64,000 nucleotides of DNA from Wuchereria bancrofti (GCA_005281725.1 SSBO01000001.1:8708115-8772114), one strand, 5' to 3'. Shown: positions 13,691-26,878, numbered from the stretch's first letter. The notes: generated by a model not told the origin, from the letters alone. Numbers and translations are program-made.

Positions 13691-15207
13691 ATTATTATGT
13701 ATCATGCCTTTTTTATTTCAACATATTTTTGATTTTTTTCTGACAATTCTGCTTTTTCTCTTGCTGTCCTTCTCTTTATAATTAATCAAGATTTAATTGA
13801 ATGGTGATGCACGCTATTGATCTAAATTGATTTAATTATGAGCATAAGCTTATTTAATGAAAACATTTATACTTATCAAGGTTAGTTGTTTTCACCAAAT
13901 TGCTTTTGTATTATTATTTCGTATCAGTATCATTTACCGTTTATGAACAATATCCAATTAATAATTACGGCATTTCATTCCGCTGTTTTTCATCAAAATA
14001 AATGATATATGTGAGAAGGGAGAGAGAAAAAAATTCGACAGTTTTTCTACTTGGGAAAAATTTATGTCTAAGATTAAATCAATTCAGTTCAATAGAATGT
14101 ATTATCATTCTATTAAAATTTAATTAATTACAAAAAGAGGAAATGCAAGGAAATTTTTGCAAATATATTCTCACAATGCAAAAGAAAGATTTGAAATTTT
14201 CTCTTCTTGCTTCTTCTTGTTTTGCAAATGATCAAACAATATAAATTCTTAAATAATTAAAAATTCTTGGATAAATTTGCAAAAAAAGAAAAAAAGAATT
14301 GAAAACGATAAATTCATGTAGCGCATCAACATTGTTATCACATGAAATACGCTAAAAACGCCATGTGAAATGGAATGACATTTTTTAGTGAAAAAGAAAT
14401 TGTCATATTAAAACATATTTCAATTATTATTTATTAGATGAAATCAACCGATCATTTTCCACTTTCTGCTTTTCGTTCCCGAATGTAACAACAACAACAA
14501 CGTTTCTGCAATGTTTGCTGCAATGTCGCACATTTATCAGTTTATTAAATCTTTTTTTCTTTTTTTATAAATTTTTCTCAGATGATGAAAATCACAGACA
14601 GACAGAGACAGACAAATAAATAGATCAATATATCCGTATGTCGGCATCTTTGTAATTTTATTGATATATTGATTCGATGGAAGAAGAACTCAAAATATTT
14701 GTGGCAAAAAGTTTCTTTTTTTTTCACGGACATGAATTTTATAACTCATCATTTCTATGAATTATAAAACATAACGGTAATATTATCTAAAAATGATTGT
14801 GTCAACAAATGCAATCATATCAAATTTAATAATTAATTGTTGAAATAATCATTTCTTAGATAATATATTAATACAATATTTTCTTTTTAAAAAAACAAAG
14901 AAGGAATAAATTAATAAAATTATTGCAAAAATGATGCAAAAAGAGATGAATTTATTCATTATATTTGATAATAATTGCAGCACAAAATTAAGCTAATATT
15001 AATATGAAATTATTAAATACTATAAAATTAAAATATTTTGTAATAAGCATGACGAATGGATTAGTGGTAATATTAATGTATTTAGAAAGAAGAAAAATGA
15101 CCAGTGTAATGACCTGATATAGTGTAGTAATATCGTCAGAATTAGGCATTTACGACATAACAACAGAAATTACTAATTTGATGACACACTAATTCGTTCA
15201 TATTTTC

Positions 15208-16035
15208 TCCTTCCAATATTTCTTATTCCTTTCATTCCCTTTTTATCACAAATAATTTACTATGCAAATAATATTATTGGAAAGAAGAATTACTTTTACT
15301 CTGCAAATAAAAATAGCATAATAATAAACTAACATTTAGGAAAGGAAAAAAAACATATAAAAATAGTACAGTGTTATGTACGGGAGAAAAAAGATTTGTT
15401 GACAATCACACATATCATTATACTCATAACAATGTTAATGACTAATGATAACAGTAATATTAATGACTAATGATAATAATCTAACTAATGATAATGACTA
15501 ATAATAGTAGTAATATTAATGACTAATGATAATAGTAATATTAATGACTAATGATAATAGTTAGAATATCATAAAATAGTAATTGTGAAACTTATACGCT
15601 GAATAACAGTCAGCTAATGCTTATTTACATATGAATAATAAATCATAAAACATCTAGGTATCATAACGAACAATGGTAATATCACAAATCATTAATACCC
15701 ACCCTAGGCTATTATTATCTAGTGAACAACAAATTATATTCACAATCAAAGTTATTAATACCATTAATAGCTCCTCTTAGTTTAACAGTTATATATTAAT
15801 ATCAATAATCATGAGTCATTAACATTGTTATCAGTATAATGATATGTGTGATTGTCAACAAATCTTTTTTCTCCTGTAGATAACACCGTATTATTTTTAT
15901 ACGTTTTTTTTCCTTTACTAAATGTTAGTTTATTATCATGGTATTTTTATTTGCAAAGTAAAAGTATTTCTTCTTTCCAATAATATTATTTGCATAATAA
16001 AGTATTTGTGATAAAAAAGGAATAAGAGATATTTC
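15208..16035. mobile_element. Non-autonomous foldback (MITE-like) element with ~220-bp inverted repeats
   Basis: About 15208-15475 and 15787-16035 are inverted copies of each other, at roughly 90% identity or better by eye. Shared landmarks include GCAAATAATATTATTGGAAA, AACTAACATTTAG and AGATTTGTTGACAATCACAC. The ~310-bp centre holds tandem ~25-bp units of the type TAATATTAATGACTAATGAT. No transposase frame is present. The exact ends and target-site duplication are unclear because similarity fades gradually. Confidence 0.8.
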
Positions 16036-17567
16036 CTCTGTTTTAAAAATATCACTGTATTACAAAAAATGACAAATCTTGTAAATTTCCCTAAAAGATC
16101 TTTCTTATGACTATTTTCTTTTCTATTTCCTTTTGTTCACTTTTTTCCTTCATCTTTGACAAATCCAACTTTTTGGTATTTCTTTTCATTTGATCAATTA
16201 TATGCCATTTTCTCTTACCACCTGATCAGTTATATGCCATTTCCTCCCAACATTTACTGATGACAGTGAAGTAAGTGATAGACAATCGAAGTTTACGCAT
16301 TAGCAATACTGAACCCTATTAGATATTTACCATATTCAAAATATTTTACAAAACTTTTGTTACAGAATAAAAATATGTCAGTCACAAATTCGTATTGTAC
16401 TTTGTCCATGAGAAAAATAAAAGTGGGAACTAATGCAAAAGTTTGAAATCAATAACAGTAATGCAATAATATAGTAATTTTTTTTTCGATTTTATTGTAT
16501 TTCTAATTTAAATGAAAAACAGAAACAAGAAAAAAAGGAAGGAATTTAGTAGTATCACTTATTAGTTTAATTCAGTAATCCCTTACTTACTTAATCAACT
16601 GACAAAATCTTTAAGTATTATATTCCCAAATACTTCTATGGAATAAAATTTGCGAATAAATCTTCGTATATAATAAAAACAATTAAAATGAATGATTAAA
16701 TTATTACTACAAATAATCCAAAAAGAAAAAACAACCAAATACTACAGGAACCAGGAGTGAGAGAGAAAAATATTACATATTTAAGAGAGAATTTGATGAA
16801 TGAACTACCAGTAACCATAAAGAATGATAACTTTCTTCATTTCCCATATATTATCAAAAGATAACTAGTTTACATGAAATTGTAACGCAACAATAACAAT
16901 TTATAAGGCATAATAATAAATCTATTAACTGGCATATGAGAAAACAGTATGTGAACACCTTTAATAATAATGTTATCTTTATTTGTATTATTATCACCCA
17001 TTTTTTTGGGGGGTAAGTAAATTTTCTACGAGCACTTATGAGTGAAAAGTACATTAATGATAGCGATAGATTACTCTGATAGTCATGTAATAGTACGAGA
17101 AAATATCAATGAAAAAATTTACTACGATAAAATGGCAACATGTATACATACCATCACTTTAATTAAATAGCACAGCAAGAAAAAAAAGAACAATAACAAA
17201 ACAAGTACAATAAATAAAAGACAAATGATATAAGTATGAAAAGAAAATTTCGATTCTGAATAACTTGCATAAATTTAATGATTTACCTGTGAAACTCTAG
17301 CGACTGGAAATGTATCATAAAAGTATGCTAAAAAATACCACCTGTTGTAAATATAATTTGCATAAATACTACATAACAATGAATAACAAGTTAAGTTCTA
17401 CTCCATATTTCATATGTAATACTATGTCATATATAAAGAGACACAGAAAATGACGTTATGAAAATGAAATCATCATCAGCTTTAATAAAAATGTCCAATT
17501 TATAGAAAAAAAATATACAGAATATGATCTCTCCTGAACAAATTTTTTAATCACAAATTATCATTGT
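16036..17567. other. Intergenic, no gene seen
   Basis: AT-rich with no supported exon. It includes a short tandem duplication near 16190-16250 (GATCA-TTATATGCCATTT twice, 32 bp apart). Confidence 0.5.
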
Positions 17568-19693
17568 CTAATTAAAAATAGTTTTAGACAATGGAATTCG
17601 TTCATATATTGGTGAAAAGAACTTCCCCTGTGTGCCGGATAAATCTTTGTACCAAGGCAGTATTGGGAAAGATAAAATATGAAGATCATGAAGTTCGAAC
17701 CGTCTCTTTTTTCGTGAATACCAATAATCAAAATTACCGAATATCATGTACGGTACATTGTACGTGTATTCATATGGCATAGCAATCTGATTTTTCGTTA
17801 ATTTATACTTCTTATCAGCCTATAAAATGCATTTGATATATCTGAGCTTGAAAAAATAAAAATTTAAATGCCGAATGAATTTAAAAAAAAATTAATTCCA
17901 TTAATATCTTTAATGGAATGAAAACTTACCACACGATACAGAATGTTTTTCTGATGTAATGCACAGCACGTTATTGATAATGAATAAGTACTTGCAAAAT
18001 AAACTCGGAAGAAATCCTGAATGGCACCTGTAAAATCGATATGTTTGAAAATTATTAGCATTCATTTAAATTTGAAAAAAAGAGAGTAACTTGAAGATAC
18101 TTAATTCAAACATTCTCAATATAATTTAAATAGATATTAAATATGCTAATACATATATTAATTAACGAAAAGTTTAAAATTTTCAGAAAGATATCTCAAG
18201 TTCTAGCCTGTTTGAATATAATTTCTGTGCTATAATAGCAAAATTTCCAAACTGGATCTCTTGGGGAATTGAAATACTCAGATATCAATTTTATTTCTAC
18301 GTCTAAGATAGTCTGATATTCCCGTCTTTACAACATCATAAGCTCGATATAACGCACAAAAAAGAAAAAAAAAATTGATAGTTTTTTGAATCATAAAAAC
18401 ATGATATCCTTTAAGATATCATTTAAAATCAATTTTGGAAACTGACCATAAAGACCTGGAGCAACGGTGACGATATCTTCTTCAGTGACATTTAGCACTT
18501 CACGCTTTTCGGCTTCAAATTGCTCGACTTTATGTATGTGTTCCACAATAGGTTCAGCATTTTCATCACTTTCTATCAGCCTTTTCAAATTACCCTAAAA
18601 ATGATGGAATTTCAGAAAAAAAATATTTCCATAAAAAAATTACTCCTATATTTCACAATTAAAATAGCTTCGAACTTAATTATTAGAAAAACAATGTACG
18701 TCAATCTCAACGTATTCAAAACTTACAGTGTAATATGTCTGACACACCAATTCAAACAACTTTCGAGTTCTTTTTATCAGAAGATTTTGCTGGATATTAT
18801 GAGCCATGTCTAACATAAGACCAATCTGTAGATTCGGTAATCTTTTCAACATTTCCAAATATTTTATAGTTAACTGAAAAACAGCAAATTTCAAATTTAC
18901 AACGATATACGTTAACATTTTTTCTAACAACAATCAAAAGAAATTGAAATGCTCACATGAATTCGTGTAACGTCTCTCCTATTCTTGTAGCAATCAAATG
19001 CTCGCTCTATACACCACTCATTCTGCAACAGTGAACTTGGAAAGTTAGTTATTTCTCAGAAAATTTTCAAATATCCAATAAAATGTATCCTGTTTTTTTC
19101 TTCTAGAGATAAAACATTAGAAGTTCGCAACAATTTACCGGAGCCCAAGGAAGTGAATGTGGATTCCCAATTACCAACACATTCTCTTCAACTTTCTCCT
19201 GTGGCGGTGGTTTCAATCTTGCCCTAAAAATAAACGAAAATCAACTTATCAATGTGAGTTAGAAGAAAAATATTTGACTAGTTCTTAAAGGTATAATAAT
19301 CAACATCTTGATCATTTTTTTCAAATTACAAAAATTTTTTTTCCAAATCAAAAATTAAACTCTCATAAAATTATTTCTCTTTAGAAAATAACTCAACACT
19401 TTAATATTATAAGACCATATTTACTAACCATACTGTTTTAACAGCATTCATCTCTGAATCCCAAGCATAACATTCGCGACAAATTTTATCATATTCATAC
19501 TGGAATGACGCATCAAAATAATCATTTTCGATAAGAACCGGTAAGCGTGATCGGAATACATACTTTGATCGTACCTCCTTTTCTTGCTCATCTTTCTCAT
19601 TTTCATTTTCAAATCGTAACCTATCGTTAATTGCATAGCTTGAATTATATCGACAGCAGTGCAGCGTAGATCTTACATGCCTAAGCAAGGAAC
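17568..19693 (-). CDS. Unrecognised protein, at least 353 aa, possible mitochondrial targeting; seven exons, 5' end missing
   Basis: Minus-strand exons 19429-19693, 19139-19223, 18957-19022, 18727-18873, 18447-18594, 17930-18027 and 17568-17819 join in phase with good donors (GTTAGT, GTAAAT, GTGAGC, GTAAGT, GTCAGT). The first listed exon opens with two bases completing a codon, so an upstream exon with the start is missing or unrecognised. Near its N-terminus LLRHVRSTLHCCRYNSS is basic, hydrophobic and Ser-rich without acids, like a mitochondrial presequence with an RxxSS cleavage context (inference). The protein is soluble-looking and helix-rich, with a Pro-rich KPPPQEK hinge and an aromatic C-terminal part (YEYTYNVPYMIFGNFDYWY). 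I considered mitoribosomal proteins such as mL37, mL65 or mS27 but saw no convincing match. Confidence 0.7.
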
Positions 19694-19860
19694 CTGAAAG
19701 AAACTAAAATTGTTTTAATAGCATTCTCTTCAAGCAATTTACGAAAGTAACACTGAACACTTTGGTACCATAACACTTGTATTTTATATTTAATTTCGAA
19801 CCATGATGTTGCAGAAACTGGATGGAAGAATTAATCTGTTTAAAAAACAAAATTTTCAAA

Positions 19861-20000
19861 TCAATTCACATTAGATAATTCTTTTTTGAACCAATTCACA
19901 TAAACTATTCCAATAATTTCTAGAAACACACCGAATATTCGAGCCCTACTTAATGTCATTTCTTCATCATAGATTGAAATCCAACCTGAAGTAACCTGAA
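19861..20000 (-). CDS. Coding-like terminal exon of unknown gene
   Basis: A TTTCAG acceptor is followed by about 44 codons ending in TGA at 19861-19863. The peptide starts VTSGWISIYDEEMTLSRAR and continues with one hydrophobic helix (IFGVFLEIIGIVYVNWF) and a short basic tail. It resembles the last helix of small drug/metabolite-transporter-like membrane proteins, but that is weak. No upstream exon was identified between it and odr-4, and its stop prevents it being an exon of the gene at 17.5-19.7 kb. It could be an alternative last exon or chance. Confidence 0.3.
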
Positions 20001-21171
20001 ACAGAGCAACAAAAAAACAATTCCAAGAAAGAATAACAAATGGTAATCCGTGATTTTGAAAATCCAGATTTTTTGATTTCAAAAAAAAACCTAACAAAAC
20101 ATTATTCGATAAATTCAAATTCTTCAAAAATTTCGGCCTAAAATTGCGCTAAGAGACAAATCTTCAGATGTTTGGGCAATAAAGCAATTGAACTTTGTAA
20201 TAAGAATGAAAGAATTAGTTCACCGTTATATTATTGAGACAAATCTTCAGCTATTTGTCAATACCAATAAAAAACTATGCCTGTGACATATAGAAATCGA
20301 AAATTTAAGGAAAAAAGAAAATCATTTGAATAATAAATTAATCATTCAAAGATGAGATACAAAATTGATTAATGTGAACTAAATATTCAACAAAAAATGC
20401 AGAAATGTCTTTTTTTTAATCCATGCTTTAATGAAATAAGAGAAATTAAAACAAAATAGGAGCATTTTACCATTTCATCAAAAACAACTAAAGAAATGTG
20501 CCTTTGACAAATAAACGCTTCGCATTCTGAACAATTATTAAAATATTTAAAAAAAAAAGTGAAATGAAATAATAACCACTATTTAAATTTGATACTTGTA
20601 AAGGGAAATGTAAAAATATGTGAGCATTTAAAACTGAGACAGGGTGAACATCTAAAACTGCCCAGCAAAAATTGAGTGGATATTAATAGCTATAAAGTGT
20701 ATTTAATACATAAGGATAAAAAAGGTTAGTTGAAAATTCATTACAGCTATAAGTGTATTTAAATCACTTCTGTGTAACATAAAGTTAATATTATCACTAC
20801 CACAAAGATATTTAAAGATAATCAGCTCCTCCAATTTTTTACAAATCATACTGCCATTCTAACCACACGAACCGTAAAACCGTAGAGCAACTAACAACAT
20901 TGCTAGAACAATTAACAGCCTTGTCACATTGAAACTTTGATATGAAAACCAGCAAATCCAATTTACAAAAAGAAAAAAAAAATGTCATGAAAACATTCCA
21001 GGAAACTGGTTTCTTGCTCTGAAATCTTCTTAATAATTTTGTAAAGCCACTTTTTCTTTTTTTTCTACAGAGGTGAATAACAATCAGAGGTAAATTCTGA
21101 CCGAATAGAATCAGATTTAAGGAGAATTTCACACGAATAAAATATTTGAATGATAAGGCTTTAGTGAACTA
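20000..21171. other. Probable odr-4 3' flank
   Basis: No supported coding exon. A ~20-bp motif (GAGACAAATCTTCAG then TTTG) occurs twice, near 20153 and 20237. The open frame at 20839-21132 (minus) directly follows the odr-4 stop and is most likely untranslated sequence. Confidence 0.4.
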
Positions 21172-24100
21172 TCACGAAGATATCGTCTTCATCATAACAT
21201 AGGCAACAAAGGATAACAGAGCAACAAGTGCTGCAATGAGGAAATAGTAATTTATCGAGGTCATTTCACCAGCTTTAAGTACTGGAGGCAATACAACGGA
21301 ATTTAAACTTGATGCTGATGAACTGGATCGTTCTACGTGGCTAGGCCTATCGTCTTCATTCAACATGCTCAGTAAATCGTTTCCATCCAAGTGACGTTCG
21401 CTACTTACATCAATGTCATCTAAATATTTTTCACTTACTCCAGTTTTCCATGATAAATAATTAAACTAATAGTATAAGAAATGAATCATGGAAGAAATTA
21501 AAATTGAAGAACTCAAAACATGTGTCTGCAGTATATATATTTAACGTATTATCTGCCCTAACAAATCATTATTTTGACAGTTACAATTTAAACAACATAA
21601 AATTTTTCATTGAGCTGCCAATTCTAGAAAGAGTTAACTTACAGCTGCAAAAAATAATATATTAAAAATATTGCTTACCCTCAGAAACTTTGAGACTTAA
21701 AAATTCTGCAAAAGACTGTTGTGCATCATTAGCCGTATCACTTTCAAAGAGATAGTCAGTAAAAACGATTGCCCGCTGACTGGGTAAACAAACATAAGCA
21801 GCACGAGGTAACTGATGTACCGCTAATCGATCCTTTGGTTCATCTTCGATAACATCCGTACTTTCATAATGAAGCTCTTTGAAATAAATAAGTGTACAGT
21901 ATTTAAGGGTTAAAGCATATAGTTAATCATTATAAAATTCCACTCGAAATTTTTGATCATATCCAAATATTTAATATTTTAAATTTACACCATCATTACC
22001 AGTTAAAGATATATTTTAATAAATAAGCGCACTATAATGATACACTAAAGATGCAATTATATGATCATGATTTAATAACAAACAATAACTTACCAGCTCT
22101 ACTACATAATGATCTTATTAAATGCTCCTTAACAGCATCAATTGCTTGACCAACAGTAGCTTTACTGGGCACTGCTGCCTTCGCAATAGTATCCACAATC
22201 AAATCGATGATGCAGGATGAAGATATCTTTTGATTACCAAAATCATGTTTTCCTTCTAGAATTTCATTCAATCGTAATTATTATGCTCGTTTAAATAAGC
22301 ACATAGTTAAATCTTATGCTGCTGTTAAATAGCTTTTTTGGTTTGAATAGCTATATATTTGTTAGATTGTAGTTGTCTTCTGAGAGAGTAGATAACTTGT
22401 ATCATAACCTTATGAACCTTTAAATTCAAATGCATCAATCTCTATTATTTTTATAAAATTCTTAAAGTTTTGTATAGTTTTAGTGTTTTAATGAGTGAAA
22501 AATTAAAATATGAGTGCAAATATTACGATTGATAGGAGAATCATGTACAGTTGTTCTCTACAGAGAAATATGCTAGCATAAATTGTTTCAATCATTAATC
22601 AAGCGCACCAGCATTTAAAAACATTTCAATATCAAACGCAGTCTGCCCTTGATTTTTCCGATCACGAGGTCTCAGAAATTCGTCTCGTCGTCGTGATAAG
22701 CCGTTTATCAATGCTAAATCTGTTTTCAAAAGCTGAAATAAGATTACTTAATTATTTCAATTTTCAAGCTATCATAATAGCGATCAAAACTCAAAGTCCA
22801 AGACTTAGACGCAGAAAATTTTTCTTTTTTTGAACATATAAAAGTTCAGACAAAAACAAACAATGACAAAAATATTTACACATTCAGCCCACTCGCGTAT
22901 TGCATTTGTAAACTGCTTGTGAAAATCCCAAACACCATCAGTTAGAGGTTCTGATAACCGAAAAGCAACAGATGATTCCAAACGTACCCACTCCAACTGC
23001 AGTAACATAACTCGTATACTATATCTCTAATTACCGTAGAGCGCTACAAAAATATTACCTAGGATATAAAATCTAAAACATATACCAATTTAACATTAAT
23101 CTAGCTCAAGAGCAACATCTTAATAAGGATCACACTACTCCTACCTCACTTCTGGTTTACGCCACTTACATCCCATGTAGCAATTAATTAAGTAAATTCG
23201 TGTCGAAAAAAGAATCAATGCAAAAATGATAAGCGAAAAAAGTTAATCAAAAACCAAATATGGAGGATACCTGACTGAAGCTCACTTTCGTTTGTGAACC
23301 AGCAGCACCTCTTCGACTGCAATCAACAATGCATCCAAACGGCTTCCCCAATGGTGTTTCAATTCCAACTAATATCTGAAATTAAAAAAAAAAAAACAAT
23401 CCAAACTTTATAATGTATCTTCTCTACATCTTTGGAATCCTAAATCTTTAAACTGGAAAAGATAAAGAGGAAAAATAAACAGCTGAGGCAAAAAAAAAGA
23501 AAATGCAGAGAGCTGATCTAACATACCACTATTCCTTTTTCCAATCTTATTTAATTCTTCGCTGATAGAAACTCCAGAATCTTGTAATCATTGAGAAGCT
23601 AAACTTCTAACAACAAGAGAAGATGAACAAACCAACGCATTGTCAACAGGCTTGATGTTTAGAGAACTGAGCGCATTATGACGGATTGCTATCTGGGAAA
23701 GTGCTCGAACAAGTATATCACGAACTTGTGCTGACTGCAACGATGCTTTTGAGTCAGCTAACCACAGCAAACCTAAATTATAAAAAATGAAGATCTAGAT
23801 TTGCCTTTTTCTAAACTTGACTGTGATTATATACCACACTATTTTCAAACCAAGCACTTAAAATACACAACAATTTAATGTAGTTTAATATTAGGAATCA
23901 GCTAAAGGGATGATTACTTGATAAAGAAGTAGGAACCATTCCAAATTTATTAAACTTAGTAATTAACATTTGCTAAATATACAATCAAAAATAGTTACCA
24001 ACTATCATAGTCCCACCAGGTAGAAATCTTAAAACACGTGAACCGGTATCAGCGATCCAGTCAGCATCTACTGATTTCGAATGAATATCACCACCCTGCA

Positions 24101-24496
24101 AAATACACTCCCTTGAAATTGATTAATTCTTAACTTCACCAGTAAAATAATGACAAAATATATCTTTCCAATGTACACCTTTCAATTTCATTTCATGATA
24201 TGATAACTAGATTCCTCTTCGAAGTACTCGAGAAACCATTAAAGTCGTGACCACAATGAGAAACTTAGCGAATGATATATGTCCAACCATGGGTTTGTTT
24301 GGAAAAATGATACCTCATCTCGTATAGTGTCAGGATGAGCACACATTGCAATATGTGCCACATGAAAATCTCCATCCAACTTGGAACCAATCAAAAACCC
24401 AGCGCTACCAATAATTGCATACTTCCTCTGCTTGTCACAGTGTTCCCGTATATAAGAATTCAATACAAATTCCAAACACTTATCCAGTAGAATCAT
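21172..24496 (-). CDS. odr-4: ODR-4 homologue, tail-anchored ER protein for chemoreceptor trafficking
   Basis: Nine minus-strand exons: 24314-24496, 23999-24095, 23612-23772, 23271-23375, 22880-22996, 22609-22732, 22094-22255, 21679-21876, 21172-21419. All phases agree and the total is 1395 nt, about 464 aa (human ODR4 is of similar length). Recognisable family blocks in order: SAGFLIGSKLDGDF near residue 30; DTGSRVLRFLPGGTMIVGLL near 80; GKPFGCIVD near 155; KATVGQAIDAVKEHLIRS near 300; PRAAYVCLPSQRAIVFTDY near 350. The C-terminus has a Ser/Asp-rich linker and one membrane helix (YYFLIAALVALLSFVAYVM), giving a tail anchor. In C. elegans ODR-4 works with ODR-8 to mature and deliver odorant GPCRs to cilia. 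The donor ending exon 3 (GTTAGA at 23612) is the least certain; a candidate 35-nt exon at 23534-23568 does not fit the phase. Confidence 0.9.
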
Positions 24497-25386
24497 TACG
24501 ACAATTACAACAGCTGTGTATATTTATGACATTTATTGATAAGAAGTGTTCAAAAATTCCTGCAAAAGGTATTATAGCAGTGCATAAAGAAGATGCCTAT
24601 GTATGGCTACAAAAATATTTGAAAAGCAGTCTGCATAAAACCATGTCTACGCGCCATTTTCTCTTGAATTTTAATAAACAACGTCATTAATAGTTGTACG
24701 GTCACTGATTTATACCAAACATTAACTGCTTCAATCAACCATCCATAGAAATATTTATTTCAGACGATCAAATAAAAACACGCATCAATGGCAATCTACA
24801 GCAGGTAATCATTTCGGTATTTCAAGTTACAAAGTATTTAAAGCAATGGAATAAGCAATCAGTAATCACACTAATGTAAGAAATACATTGTTAATTTAAA
24901 TGAAGGATACAAGAAATGCATTTACCAGTATTTAAACTCGTATAATTTCAAAAGCTATAAGTTTTCAAATCCAATGTACAATTTAAGAAATCACAGAAAT
25001 AAATACAATACATCAAACCAAGTTTTCGTTCTCGTCGAACTAATTTTTCTGTTTCCTGTAATTAAAAGAATCAAAACAAAACACTAGCCTTTACTGCTAC
25101 CAAGAAAAGGAGAAAAGAAATTAGAATGTGAACGAGAATCGAGCATTATCTCTGCAACGAATTCTTTGAAATTATTTTGGTCTTACAATATATCTTAATT
25201 CCCAAAAAATTTAACACGGGAGCTTCGACGAAATGTCAACACACAGTTACGACAGTGTCGTAAACTATGAGCATCCAATGGTAATGGAGGTAATTCAGAA
25301 AAATGTAATATCGGAAATGTTCAAAACTTAAAAGCAAAAAATAAATCTCTAATGTAGGACTTAAAAATTATTCAGAAAATTTAGAA
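24497..25386. other. Intergenic between odr-4 and the RING ligase
   Basis: No coding exon seen. It holds the 5' flank of odr-4 and the 3' flank of the RING gene, both on the minus strand. The 890-bp spacing is longer than a typical nematode operon gap. Confidence 0.5.
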
Positions 25387-26878
25387 TTACCTTTTTGCTA
25401 CTTGCTTGCCAAGCATGAATGAACCAACCAAGCCAGCCATAATAGCACTTACTTTGAAAAAATCCATCCACTTTTTATCTCCAGTTGGTGAATCATCCTT
25501 ATCATCCTTAAATTATTTTATGCCACTTGACTGACGTTTTAAAGATTCATTAATTACAAATTTTCATTAATATTATAGTGATAAACACGTACACATAAAT
25601 CTAGAAGTATATCAGCTCCTTCCATTAGGTCATTATCGATATAATTTGGATTTCCCAATGCCTTCCATATTTTACTATTCGGACAATATAAGTTAATGAT
25701 AAGATACAGAAATTTTAAAGTACAAAAACGAACTACTTATGAGATTTTTTAAAGCAGTAGTTTATATCTGCAAATACTAAATATTTGTATGTCTTACAGA
25801 ACAAAAATGCAAAAAAAAACCATGTTTCTAAATCACCTCAACCAAAAAACAACTAACTTTGAAATTTAATGCGCGTGCTGACGGCCTCGGATTTTCACAA
25901 TGCTTCACTATACCTTTACCATAAATCGGGATGATCTAAAAAAGAAAAAAAAAATCAATTTCCACTATCATTTTATTGCTTAAAGTAAAGAAGAATTTCA
26001 GCAAAGTCTGGAAAGCAAGATATATTCAAGGTCGATTTAAAATGACATGGTGATTTCCAAAGAAATCGCATGTGAATAAAAGTCATGCACATAAAATCCA
26101 GTGGATGGAAAGTGACCTGAAGATACAGTTACACGTTTAAAAAGACCATAAAATTCAGCCTTCACGTTTCCTTACAGGATTAGATTTCCGTGTAATCTAT
26201 CCCAACAGATTCTTAGGAAACAATTTTCACATCCAAAAAAACTGTCAATATCTACCAATACCGTCAGACATCTAATCTGAATTTTAAAGTATCACTGCAT
26301 TTTAGTAAGGCATTCTTGCATTCCATGATGTATTTTTTTACATTTATAAACAAGTATGAAAACATACACCACCATCTCGTACATGCGTTTTGCAGATAGG
26401 ACATTTTTTCTTTTCATGTGCATACTTATTCAACCATTCATCAATACATTCCCAGCAATAAAAATGGCCACAGCTAAGAACAACTGGATTCACTGCTTCT
26501 TTATAGCAGATGCTGCATTCATACCTAAACATTATTGTAATGAAAAACAAACAATTAATGTGGGATTAACTGAAAATTTCATGAGACAGAAAACTAGCAT
26601 TTTTAATGAAATAAAGATCATCATTATGCTAACATAATTTCAGAAACCAAGTTAAATAATGGCACTATAATGCCTCCAAATTTTCAAAATCAAATATTTA
26701 AACAAAAGTTTAAAAACTGTGCAACTAAATTCCTTCACCACCAGAATAAATGAGCAAAATCCATACATATCTACATGGATTGAAGTTCCAATACAGCAAC
26801 TTACTTCGAATCGCCCTCGTCGATAATGCTGCTTTTAGATTCACTACGGCACTCACGACGCTTTTCAGATGTAGCCAT
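25387..26878 (-). CDS. Membrane-anchored RING E3 ubiquitin ligase, RNF5/RNF185-like
   Basis: Exons 26805-26878, 26368-26524, 25858-25935, about 25593-25674, and 25387-25506 on the minus strand. Residues 1-24 are charged and Ser-rich. The RING follows at once: ECSICYKE, then VVLSCGHFYCWECIDEW, then CPICKTHVRDGG, with Cys/His spacing of a C3HC4 RING. After it comes IIPIYGKG...ENPRP, matching the VPLYGRG...DPR segment of RNF5/RNF185. The C-terminus has one hydrophobic helix (VSAIMAGLVGSFMLG) and a basic KQVAKR end, consistent with an ER or mitochondrial tail anchor. Known relatives are ERAD or membrane-protein-turnover ligases. The junction between the third and fourth exons does not match in phase with the obvious sites; an alternative donor inside exon 3 (GTCAGC) would fix it. 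Exon 1 is duplicated beyond the N gap. Confidence 0.75.

Larger units (their letters stand above)
8563..15205. other. Gene-free AT-rich intergenic DNA
   Basis: No coding exon is supported. The sequence holds ATT/ATC/CAT triplet runs (9745-9850, 12085-12190, 13540-13690), long A and T runs, and purine-rich or pyrimidine-rich blocks (11300-11400, 11990-12050). Open frames at 10610 and 11990 are of low complexity and lack splice or homology support. Confidence 0.55.

Noticed and set aside
16854..17054. 66-codon minus-strand frame upstream of the unknown gene
   Set aside because: No splice site links it in phase to the 17.5-19.7 kb gene and its composition is background-like.
23534..23568. Candidate 35-nt odr-4 exon reading EELNKIGKRNS
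   Set aside because: It has an acceptor and a GTATGT donor, but its phases fit neither neighbour; skipping it gives a continuous frame.
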